Source of the DNA: a virus
Strand: one strand, 5' to 3'
IMG/VR virus record: IMGVR_UViG_3300048588_000078
Coordinates: 1 to 47,244 of that record
DNA: 47,244 nt
Every line of letters starts with the position of its first letter. The stretch's first letter is position 1. The position numbers and the translations under genes are program-made. Below, piece after piece: positions 39,502 through 46,223 of this stretch. The notes under the pieces were generated by a model. The model worked only from the letters and a program-made list of their open reading frames with translations. It had not been told where the DNA came from and did no database searches.

Positions 39502-40937
39502 GCCGCGAGTCGAGTCGGTGGACTTTCACCGGAGGGTCGCGACCGGAAGGCGTAATTGTCTATGATGGCGGGCAGAAAATTCACGTCCACCATGACACTG
39601 ATGTAGCTCGCGGCCAGCACAATGCCTTCGACTTGGTCCGCCTACACAAGTACGGCAATCTCGACGCGGGCGTCGCCCCAGGCACACCGATCACCGAGAT
39701 GCCGAGCTTCAAGGCGATGGCTGAGTTCGCAGCCAGCCTCCCCGAAGTCCGCGCAGTACAGGCGGTAGAGGAGTTCGAGGAACTGCCGCCGCGCACGCCC
39801 GACGAGATCGCGATGGGGGCGAAGCGGGCTGCCAAGAACCCGGCCGCGCAGAAAGCGGCGGAGCCGCCCAAGGACCCGACCCGGTTCAAGGTTATCGCGG
39901 CCACGGAGTTCGCCAAAGGGAAACCGCTGGAATGGATTGTCAAGGGGGTGCTACCGAGAGCCGGGCTCGCCGTTATCTACGGGGAGTCCGGCTCGGGCAA
40001 GTCTTTCTGGGTGTTGGACCTTGTGGCGTGCATCCAACAGGGGGCGCCGTGGCGAGGGCACAAGACCCGCAAGGGGCGGGGGATCATGGTGGTGGCTGAG
40101 GGCGTTGGCGGGTTCCGCCAGCGGCTTAACGCTTACGCCAAGCAGAACGAGGTCTCGCTGTCTGTCATGCCGGGGGTGATCCCTGACGCCCCTAACCTGC
40201 TGGACCTCGAGGACACTGACGCGCTGATTAATCAGGTACTGGCATGGGGGCAGACAGACCTGGTCGTGGTGGACACCCTGAGCGCCACCACGCCAGGCGC
40301 GAACGAGAACGCTGGCGAGGACATGGGTAAAGTCCTGAGCCACTGCCAGCGGCTCCACAAGGCCACTGAGAAGGTGTGGGGTGAGGGTAAGGGGGCGATG
40401 GTGGTGCTAATCCACCACAGCGGCAAGGACGCCTCTAGGGGGGCTCGTGGCTGGTCAGGGCTGAAGGCCGCCGCCGACGTGGAGATCGAGGTCTCCCGCA
40501 ACGGGGAGTTCCGGCGGGCCTGCTTGACGAAGCTGAAGGACGGCGAGGACGGCGCGGAGTGGAACTTCAAGCTGGTCTCGGTGCCTTTGGGCTTCGACGA
40601 GGACGATGAACTGATATCGTCATGCGTCATAGAGCACACCGACGCCGCGCCCATGCGCGGGAAGAAACCGCCAACCGGGTTGAAGCTCACCGTGTTCATG
40701 GCCGCCCAGGAGCTGATGGCTCCGGGGGATGTCAAGCCTGTCTTTGAGCTGCTGGATAAAGCGATCCTGCAGATGCCCCACGAGGAGGGCAAGCGGGATA
40801 TTCGTAGACAACATGCCAACCGTGCGTTACAACGACTGATAACAGAGGGCTACTTGTTTTTGCCCACTCCCGACACCGTGTCGCTCATCAGCGCAACGGC
40901 TGTCTCCCCTGCGACGTTTGAAGGACAAGGGACATGA
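39498..40937 (+). CDS. RepA/DnaB-like replicative helicase (C-terminal part of a split primase-helicase)
   Basis: 479-aa protein starting at GTG overlapping the HNH stop. Residues 7-57 (RWTFTGGSRPEGVIVYDGG, HHDTDVARGQHNAFDLVRLH) are the linker domain that in related phages sits inside one primase-helicase chain. The ATPase follows: Walker A GESGSGKS (162-169), VVAEG with E201, Walker B LVVVDT with D259, sensor-like VVLIHHSGKDASRGARGWSG, as in hexameric RepA-like (AAA_25) helicases. C-terminal winged-helix-like part (about 410-470). No separate start context exists, consistent with a gene cut in two. Confidence 0.85.
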   Translation: MSRESSRWTFTGGSRPEGVIVYDGGQKIHVHHDTDVARGQHNAFDLVRLHKYGNLDAGVAPGTPITEMPSFKAMAEFAASLPEVRAVQAVEEFEELPPRTPDEIAMGAKRAAKNPAAQKAAEPPKDPTRFKVIAATEFAKGKPLEWIVKGVLPRAGLAVIYGESGSGKSFWVLDLVACIQQGAPWRGHKTRKGRGIMVVAEGVGGFRQRLNAYAKQNEVSLSVMPGVIPDAPNLLDLEDTDALINQVLAWGQTDLVVVDTLSATTPGANENAGEDMGKVLSHCQRLHKATEKVWGEGKGAMVVLIHHSGKDASRGARGWSGLKAAADVEIEVSRNGEFRRACLTKLKDGEDGAEWNFKLVSVPLGFDEDDELISSCVIEHTDAAPMRGKKPPTGLKLTVFMAAQELMAPGDVKPVFELLDKAILQMPHEEGKRDIRRQHANRALQRLITEGYLFLPTPDTVSLISATAVSPATFEGQGT

Positions 40938-41689
40938 GGCTGATAAACGACGACTGCCTGAACGCGATGGCGAGTATCCCTAGCGAGTCGGTCGATATGG
41001 TGCTTTGCGACCTGCCTTACGGCACTACGGCGTGCAAGTGGGACGCGGTAATCCCTTTTGAGCCTTTGTGGAGGGAGTATAGAAGAGTTTGTAAGCCGAA
41101 TGCAGCGGTCGTGCTGACCGCCAGTCAGCCTTTTACGTCGGCGTTGGGGGCTTCTAACCTGAGGGGGCTTAAATACCAGTGGTACTGGCGCAAAACTCGT
41201 GCGAGTGGGCATCTAAACGCCAAGAAGATGCCGATGAAAGACGTTGAGGATGTTCTGGTTTTTTACGACAACCCGCCGACGTACACCCCTCAAGGAGTCG
41301 TAAAGACTTTCCTCCGGCAACGAAACTCCGCGAGCGATATGGCTCGCGGAGTTTCGTCTGGCCCAACGAGCGTTGTTTCGGGGGGTATAACGCGCAAAAT
41401 GTACGTTCAAGAGGCCACGAACTACCCAAGACAGGTGCTCGATATTCCAAGCGAGGGGAAAACCGTTCACCCTACGCAGAAGCCAGTCGCGTTGATGGAG
41501 TATCTGATCCGAACATACACCAAAGAACACGAGACCGTTTTGGACAACACTATGGGGTCAGGGACAACGGGGGTAGCCTGCGTTCGCACGTTTCGCAAAT
41601 TTATCGGCATCGAAAGAGATAGTAACTATTTTGAGATCGCGAGAGAGCGTATTCGCGCTGAGGCTGCGAATTTGGAGTGGCTGATATGA
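40934..41689 (+). CDS. DNA adenine/cytosine-N4 methyltransferase, beta class
   Basis: 251-aa enzyme, ATGA-coupled to the helicase gene. Catalytic motif IV DLPY at 26-29 (in VDMVLCDLPYGTTACKWDAV) lies before the SAM-binding motif I DNTMGSGTTG at 204-213, the beta-class order; HPTQKPVALMEYLIRTYT and RKFIGIERDSNYFEIARERI complete the fold. It methylates exocyclic amino groups in phage DNA, probably to block restriction; recognition sequence unknown. No cognate nuclease is present. A perfect 15-bp inverted repeat lies in the gene. Confidence 0.9.
   Translation: MRLINDDCLNAMASIPSESVDMVLCDLPYGTTACKWDAVIPFEPLWREYRRVCKPNAAVVLTASQPFTSALGASNLRGLKYQWYWRKTRASGHLNAKKMPMKDVEDVLVFYDNPPTYTPQGVVKTFLRQRNSASDMARGVSSGPTSVVSGGITRKMYVQEATNYPRQVLDIPSEGKTVHPTQKPVALMEYLIRTYTKEHETVLDNTMGSGTTGVACVRTFRKFIGIERDSNYFEIARERIRAEAANLEWLI
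41321..41356 (+). repeat. Perfect 15-bp inverted repeat inside the methyltransferase gene
   Basis: CGAAACTCCGCGAGC (41321-41335) and GCTCGCGGAGTTTCG (41342-41356) pair perfectly around the 6-nt loop GATATG. It encodes RNSASDMARGVS, a variable-looking part of the enzyme. No T tract follows, and the reading frame is intact. Confidence 0.92.
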
Positions 41690-42432
41690 CCCCTGAGAAA
41701 GAGATGCAGGCTTTCTGCGAGTTGGTACGGATCAACACGGCGCGGATACATGAGCGGTTAGATAACACGCCGAGAAGCGGCGGGCGGCCAGAGGGGCCGG
41801 TCCTGCGTTGTGCGCTGGCGATGGCTTGGAGGCATCGTGGATTGTACGAACCGACAGGAGCGTGGATCTCCTGGTTCGGGTCGATGCTGAACATGGTGGC
41901 GGAAGATCGCGCCGTGAACCCTTCGACGGCCGAGTTCTTTATCGACGAGGAAATGTTGCTGCTGCGGATAGAGAAAGAGACGCTGCTGCTTGAGCCGTTC
42001 ACCAAGAAACCGAAAGTGAAAGGCGTTGGGCCTCGCGTCGAGTTCGCTTACGGCTGTTCGGGGGTGTCCGTGCTGACGAAAGTTATTCCGGTCGAGCAGC
42101 ACACTATCAAGGGCGCCCCGTCAAAGAGCGATCTACAGCCACCTGAATCCACGATGCCGCTACACCGGTACACGAAAGACTGCCCGCCGTGCTGGCGCTG
42201 CAGGTATTTCGACGGCTGGCTGCCGGTCAACGAAGCGGCTATCTTTATCCACGCCAAGGCCGCGCTTGAGCCGGAGATCGCGGCGTCGTTACTACGGATT
42301 GATACGAACAAGGTACGCATCGCCAAGTGGGTGCGTAGCGGAGGGCACGAACTGCACGAGCGTGACGATCAGCCCGTGTTTGACAGAGGCTCAGAGGCTT
42401 GCTTCCTCAGAGAAATGGATGATGGAGATTAG
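41686..42432 (+). CDS. Hypothetical protein with Cys cluster
   Basis: 248-aa protein from ATG 41686 (GGAG eight bases upstream), overlapping the methyltransferase stop. N-terminal half helical (EKEMQAFCELVRINTARIHE, LNTPRSGGRPEGPVLR); middle FTKKPKVKGVGPRVEFAYGC; then a CxxCxxC cluster (CPPCWRCRYFDG) and a possible HTH-like end (AASLLRIDTNKVRIAKWVRS). Zinc binding and DNA binding are plausible. No family recognised. Confidence 0.6.
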   Translation: MTPEKEMQAFCELVRINTARIHERLDNTPRSGGRPEGPVLRCALAMAWRHRGLYEPTGAWISWFGSMLNMVAEDRAVNPSTAEFFIDEEMLLLRIEKETLLLEPFTKKPKVKGVGPRVEFAYGCSGVSVLTKVIPVEQHTIKGAPSKSDLQPPESTMPLHRYTKDCPPCWRCRYFDGWLPVNEAAIFIHAKAALEPEIAASLLRIDTNKVRIAKWVRSGGHELHERDDQPVFDRGSEACFLREMDDGD

Positions 42433-42436
42433 CCCA

Positions 42437-42559
42437 ATGACACTTCTATTGATGTTCTTCGGCGGCGTGTACGTTGCGCTCGGAGCCGGCAGCACCACCG
42501 CCTTCGGGGTATGGATGATCGGCATGAGTATCCTGATAGAACTGGGGAGCAAACGATGA
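42437..42559 (+). CDS. 40-aa membrane micro-protein
   Basis: MTLLLMFFGGVYVALGAGST then TAFGVWMIGMSILIELGSKR: essentially all hydrophobic with a basic end, one long or two short membrane helices. It is ATGA-coupled to the A1-like gene downstream, so it is likely translated with it. Confidence 0.55.
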   Translation: MTLLLMFFGGVYVALGAGSTTAFGVWMIGMSILIELGSKR

Positions 42560-44133
42560 GCTATCCTTGCCCGAAATGCGGGAAAGCCATGATGCGTAAC
42601 GGCACGGCGCCTTCGGGGCGGACGCGATGGGGGTGCATCCGTACTTCAGAGGGCCATCGCACTTTCTGCTACACGACAACGACACCTGGCAAGGCATACG
42701 TAATGACGCAATCCGGCAACAAGAAGCAAGGGCAGCGGGCGCCGAAGCATCGCCGCAAGCTGAAGGGAGCGCAGCGTTTCATCATTACCGCCGCGCAGAA
42801 CGCGACGCCAGTACATAAAGGCTTCATGGCAGCGCTCACCACGGCCTGCCAGAAGATGAACGCCGAGCTGTTGATCGTACCGATACGCTACAAGAACCCA
42901 ACGAGCCGGTGGACGGAGAGCCAGACCAACGCCGAGGAGTGGGCGCCTGAGACAACGCCGTATCTGTTCAACGTGCGCAAGAAGCTCGGCAAGAACCTCG
43001 TGCTGATGGGGGATGTCAAGACGCAGCCGACTGCCTCATCGCCGCTGACCGGCTTCGACGCACTGACGCATGGCGAGTCAGGGATACTTGCGCACACCAA
43101 GCTGCAGTTGCGTACCGTCCCGACGCCGCAGAACCGGATGGCGAAGATCCTCACCACGACCGGCGCGTGTACCGTGCCCAACTACACGGACAGCAAGGCC
43201 GGGGCGCTTGGTGCGTTTCACCATACGCTCGGCGCGTGTGTGGCTGAGATCGACGGCGGCCGGTTTCATCTGCGGCAGATCAACGCCAACACAGAGACCG
43301 GCGCGTTTACAGACCTCGACAAGAACTACTCTGCCGACGGCGTGAGTAACGCGGAGCGGGCGAAGGCGCTGATTATGGGCGACACGCACGTTGACTTTAT
43401 AGACCCTGCCGTGGAGCAAGCGACGTTCGGGGCTGGCGGGATCGCGGCGGTGCTCGATCCGGCGTTGCTGGTATGGCACGACTTGCTGGATAACTATGCC
43501 GTCAACCCGCACCATATCGGTAATCCGTTTAACGCCATCGCCAAGCAGCGTACCGGTCGGGATGACGCCTACCAAGAAGTCTCGCGGGCGCTGCAGTTCC
43601 TGCAGGAGCATACGGTTGCTGGGCGGAACTCGATTGTCGTACCGAGTAACCACAACGACTTCCTGACCCGGTGGATCATGGGTACCGACTGGCGGAGTGC
43701 GCCGATCAACGCCGAGTTCTACCTGGAGACCGCCCTTGCGATGGCGAGAGGCACCAAGCTGGATGGCAGCGGCGTGTATTACCCTGATCCGTTCGCGTAT
43801 TGGGGCGCGAAGCTCGGCGCGGCTGAGATCAAGTTCCTGCGCCGGGATGAGAGCTTCACGGTCAGCGGCATCGAGCTTGGGATGCACGGCGACAAGGGCC
43901 CGAACGGGGCTCGCGGCAGTATCCGTAACTTGCGGCGCATCGGCATCCGCTCGGTTGTCGGGCACACCCATAGCCCCGGCATCGACGAGGGGTGTTACCA
44001 GGTTGGTACTTCGACCCGGCTACGGTTGGAGTACACGAGCGGCCCGTCTGGCTGGCTGAATACACATTGCGTGGTGTATGCTTCCGGCAAGCGGGCTTTA
44101 CTTTCAGTTGTTGATGGTAAATGGAGAATATAG
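42556..44133 (+). CDS. T5 A1-like metallophosphoesterase/DNase with zinc ribbon
   Basis: 525-aa protein from ATG 42556. Residues 1-45 are a transposase-like zinc ribbon (CPKCGKAMMRNGTAPSGRTR then CIRTSEGHRTFC). The rest resembles the pre-early A1 protein of phage T5, needed for host DNA degradation: FIITAAQNATPVHKGFMAAL, NLVLMGDVKTQPTASSPLTG, VPNYTDSKAGALGAFHHTLG, and calcineurin-type metal motifs MGDTHVDFIDP, VWHDLLDNY, VPSNHNDF, GMHGDKGPNG and VGHTHSP. The metal-binding D/H pattern is complete. It probably degrades or nicks host DNA. It ends DGKWRI*, and the codons DGKWR are duplicated 0.9 kb downstream. Confidence 0.72.
   Translation: MSYPCPKCGKAMMRNGTAPSGRTRWGCIRTSEGHRTFCYTTTTPGKAYVMTQSGNKKQGQRAPKHRRKLKGAQRFIITAAQNATPVHKGFMAALTTACQKMNAELLIVPIRYKNPTSRWTESQTNAEEWAPETTPYLFNVRKKLGKNLVLMGDVKTQPTASSPLTGFDALTHGESGILAHTKLQLRTVPTPQNRMAKILTTTGACTVPNYTDSKAGALGAFHHTLGACVAEIDGGRFHLRQINANTETGAFTDLDKNYSADGVSNAERAKALIMGDTHVDFIDPAVEQATFGAGGIAAVLDPALLVWHDLLDNYAVNPHHIGNPFNAIAKQRTGRDDAYQEVSRALQFLQEHTVAGRNSIVVPSNHNDFLTRWIMGTDWRSAPINAEFYLETALAMARGTKLDGSGVYYPDPFAYWGAKLGAAEIKFLRRDESFTVSGIELGMHGDKGPNGARGSIRNLRRIGIRSVVGHTHSPGIDEGCYQVGTSTRLRLEYTSGPSGWLNTHCVVYASGKRALLSVVDGKWRI
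44108..44127 (+). repeat. 20-bp direct repeat, left copy
   Basis: TTGTTGATGGTAAATGGAGA, the last coding bases of the A1-like gene (V-D-G-K-W-R). The same 20 bp recur at 45017-45036 and flank the PAPS-reductase-like gene. Confidence 0.95.
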
Positions 44134-44157
44134 CCTTTCGAGGGCTGGAGGAAAGAA

Positions 44158-44997
44158 ATGCGGAAGTTGAGGAAGAAAGAAGTGCTCGCGCGGAGGCTAT
44201 CGGAAGAACTAGAGGACGCCTCGCCCGAGGAGATTGTTCGCACCGCGCAGAAAATGTTTTCGCCTTCCGCGGTATTTGTCGGGTATTCCGGCGGGTTCGA
44301 TAGCCTCGTAACGACTCATTGGGCGATGAATAACGTGGAGGGGTGCAAGGTATTTCACGCAAACACGGGGATAGGCATAGAGCGGACAAGGGAGTTCGTC
44401 CGGGGTACTTGCAGAGAAAACGGCTGGCCGCTCACAGAGATACGGGCGAAGGAGGATTGCGGCCAAGATTACGATGCCCTTGTTCTTGAAAGAGGCTTTC
44501 CTGGCCCAGGGCACCACTACAAGATGTTCCAGAGACTTAAAGAGCGGCCGATAATGAAGCTCTTGAGGGACAACAAGCTCCGCCGCACGGACAACGTGAT
44601 GCTGCTTACAGGAATTCGGAAGGATGAAAGTGCCCGCAGAGGGGGGTATAAGTATACTGTTCTTGATTTTACAGGCAATTTGCTATGGGTAAATCCTTTT
44701 TATTACCGAGGGCGCGAATGGTTTGAGGAATACCTAGCCCTCAATAAGATCGAGAGGAACCCCGTGTCCGCCACACTCGGCATGAGCGGGGAATGTCTCT
44801 GTGGGGCCTACGCACATAAAGGGGAGTTGTCTTTGATAAAGATAGTCTGCCCGGAGACGCACGCGCGTATAGTGGCTCTTGAGGAGAAAGTCAGGCAGAC
44901 ACACGGGTGGGGGTGGGAGGATAGGCCCCCCAAGAATCGAAAAACAGCAGAAAAGGCCGAGAAGTTCATGCCTTTTTGCGTAGGCTGTGAAAAGTGA
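44158..44997 (+). CDS. PAPS reductase/DndC-like PP-loop protein
   Basis: 279-aa protein, GGAGGAAAG before the ATG. The PP-loop YSGGFDS is at 43-49 in AVFVGYSGGFDSLVTTHWAM; then VFHANTGIGIERTREFVRGT and LLTGIRKDESARRGGYKYTV, as in phosphoadenosine-phosphosulfate reductase-family ATP pyrophosphatases. Four C-terminal Cys (C213, C215 in GECLCGAY; C274, C277 in FCVGC) could hold an iron-sulfur cluster, as in APS reductases and DndC. Reductive sulfur transfer or a DNA/tRNA modification is possible. Base composition looks more AT-rich than its neighbours, and 20-bp repeats flank the gene. Confidence 0.7.
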   Translation: MRKLRKKEVLARRLSEELEDASPEEIVRTAQKMFSPSAVFVGYSGGFDSLVTTHWAMNNVEGCKVFHANTGIGIERTREFVRGTCRENGWPLTEIRAKEDCGQDYDALVLERGFPGPGHHYKMFQRLKERPIMKLLRDNKLRRTDNVMLLTGIRKDESARRGGYKYTVLDFTGNLLWVNPFYYRGREWFEEYLALNKIERNPVSATLGMSGECLCGAYAHKGELSLIKIVCPETHARIVALEEKVRQTHGWGWEDRPPKNRKTAEKAEKFMPFCVGCEK

Positions 44998-45016
44998 TCC
45001 ACTGAGATTATTTTTT

Positions 45017-45036
45017 TTGTTGATGGTAAATGGAGA
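45017..45036 (+). repeat. 20-bp direct repeat, right copy
   Basis: Same 20 bp as at 44108. Followed by GTGTGATGG, it would read DGKWRV* with the TGA overlapping the ATG of the next gene, the expected ancestral junction. It now supplies that gene's Shine-Dalgarno (GGAGA). Confidence 0.95.
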
Positions 45037-45041
45037 GTGTG

Positions 45042-45503
45042 ATGGCTGAAGATCAATATCTGTCTGCGGGTAAGTGGCATGTCGTCGCCGATAGGCCGCG
45101 GGCAGACGCAGGGTCCAACCCGAAAACGCTGATGGGCCGGCTGAAGGTGCCGATGCTCTCGGTTATTCCGCCTGCCGCGCTTGCGTACTTCGGTGTCGCT
45201 ATGCGGTATGGCGCTTACGAGGCGCCCCGCAAGGACGGCAGCCACGGTTACGGCCCGTATAACTGGCGCGATCAGCCTGTCGAGGCCAGCACGTATGTTG
45301 ATGCCACGATCCGGCACATCATGCAGTTCTGGGACGGTGAGGACATTGATCCGGGTAGCAAGGTGCCGCACCTCGCCGCGGCTATTGCGTCGCTCGGTAT
45401 CCTGATCGACGCTATCGAGAACGAGACGTGCAAGGACGACCGGCCTGCTATTAAAAAGGCAGCGGTCTCGAAAGTGATTGACAGGTTTACTCGCAAGATT
45501 TAA
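45042..45503 (+). CDS. dATP/dGTP diphosphohydrolase-like protein
   Basis: 153-aa protein from ATG 45042 (GGAGA upstream); a longer start at 45030 overlaps that Shine-Dalgarno. Pattern LKVPMLSVIPPAALAYFGVA, YGPYNWRDQPVEASTYVDAT, IRHIMQFWDGEDIDPGSKVP and HLAAAIASLGILIDAIENE matches the phage dATP/dGTP diphosphohydrolase N-terminal domain family (MazG-like helical fold), with H/E/D residues for metal. It would hydrolyse a purine dNTP to the monophosphate and shape the nucleotide pool. Confidence 0.72.
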   Translation: MAEDQYLSAGKWHVVADRPRADAGSNPKTLMGRLKVPMLSVIPPAALAYFGVAMRYGAYEAPRKDGSHGYGPYNWRDQPVEASTYVDATIRHIMQFWDGEDIDPGSKVPHLAAAIASLGILIDAIENETCKDDRPAIKKAAVSKVIDRFTRKI

Positions 45504-45511
45504 TATCAGCC

Positions 45512-45547
45512 CACGTTAATTTTCACACAGGAGAAAGACGAATGACT
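45512..45547 (+). promoter_or_regulatory. Duplicated leader with Shine-Dalgarno, copy 1
   Basis: CACGTTAATTTTCACACAGG followed by AGAAAGACGAATGACT. The same leader, with one T less, precedes the gene at 46218 (46189-46223). Both carry a strong CACAGGAG ribosome-binding site. Confidence 0.8.
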
Positions 45548-45712
45548 GAGAAAGTTGCGGCGTATATCACCGTCCGAAGGGCCGCTGATATGACAAAGCG
45601 CGGGCGTAAGCGAGTCGCCGACTGGTTGAGGAAAGCAGCCGACGACTTGGAAAAGAACGGGCACGAGTACAGCGCCCGATTCGTTGCTCGGTATTGGTAC
45701 AAGGGAAACTGA
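45542..45712 (+). CDS. Small basic protein
   Basis: 56-aa protein: MTEKVAAYITVRRAADMTKR then GRKRVADWLRKAADDLEKNG and EYSARFVARYWYKGN. Helical and basic. CACAGGAG Shine-Dalgarno. The sequence looks like a small conserved early protein of siphophages, but no name or function is known to me. Confidence 0.62.
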   Translation: MTEKVAAYITVRRAADMTKRGRKRVADWLRKAADDLEKNGHEYSARFVARYWYKGN

Positions 45713-45713
45713 A

Positions 45714-45962
45714 ATGGACAATCAACACCAGAAAATTACCGGCTACCGCGATCTGTCTCAGCAGGAGATAGATGCCATGAACAGCATCAAGGCGCTGGCT
45801 ATACAGTGCGGGGAATTGGTTGATGGCCTGCGGAAACAGCCGCCCCCCGACACCGATCCCGCAAACAAGCCTGATGGCCGTTGGGTCAGCATCGGAGCGA
45901 CGCATCTGCAAGAAGGCTTTATGGCCCTCGTGCGTAGCGTTGCCAAGCCCAAGACGTTCTGA
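45714..45962 (+). CDS. acb2: Acb2/Tad1-type cyclic-nucleotide sponge (anti-CBASS)
   Basis: 82-aa protein from ATG 45714, two bases after the preceding stop. MDNQHQKITGYRDLSQQEID, MNSIKALAIQCGELVDGLRK (long first helix), then DGRWVSIGATHLQEGFMALV and RSVAKPKTF: the 'GYR-LS--EI', 'RW--I--T-LQ-GFMAL-R-V--P--F' pattern of Acb2/Tad1 hairpin proteins. These assemble and bind cyclic di- and trinucleotide or gcADPR-type signals, shutting off CBASS or Thoeris. Helical-hairpin size is right. Which ligands this one binds cannot be read from the sequence. Confidence 0.82.
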   Translation: MDNQHQKITGYRDLSQQEIDAMNSIKALAIQCGELVDGLRKQPPPDTDPANKPDGRWVSIGATHLQEGFMALVRSVAKPKTF

Positions 45963-45973
45963 GGATAGCGAGC

Positions 45974-46180
45974 ATGGAAACCAGAATGCCAGACGGCGAA
46001 CTGCTTAGAGAACGGTTCGAGACGATGGAGCAGCTAAAGGCACGCAGGAAAGTGCTTGAGGCGCAGGGCGGAATTGTCGAGCGCATCTTCACGGTTGTCG
46101 AGCGTATCCGCCCGAAGGTATCGCAAAGCAAGTACGAGCCGCATCAGGGTAAGAAAGAGATGGCGCGGCGGCGGAAGTAG
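45974..46180 (+). CDS. Small basic hypothetical protein
   Basis: 68-aa protein: METRMPDGELLRERFETMEQ then LKARRKVLEAQGGIVERIFT and a Lys/Arg-rich tail (KKEMARRRK). Helical, probably nucleic-acid binding. The ATG lies 12 nt after the Acb2-like gene, with GAGGA upstream. Confidence 0.58.
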   Translation: METRMPDGELLRERFETMEQLKARRKVLEAQGGIVERIFTVVERIRPKVSQSKYEPHQGKKEMARRRK

Positions 46181-46188
46181 CATATACT

Positions 46189-46223
46189 CACGTTAATTTC
46201 ACACAGGAGAAAGACGAATGACT
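46189..46223 (+). promoter_or_regulatory. Duplicated leader with Shine-Dalgarno, copy 2
   Basis: CACGTTAATTTCACACAGGA then GAAAGACGAATGACT, matching 45512-45547 apart from one T. Its AATTTCACACAGGA also equals 14 bases of the E. coli lacZ leader, most likely by chance. Confidence 0.8.

Noticed and set aside
45000-45020. Rho-independent terminator after the PAPS-reductase-like gene
   Set aside because: There is an eight-T run, but the preceding stem (AGTG/CACT) is only four base pairs.
46189-46223. Vector or lac promoter contamination
   Set aside because: Only about 14 bases match the lacZ leader, the -10/-35 and operator are absent, and a near copy occurs 680 bp away in phage context.
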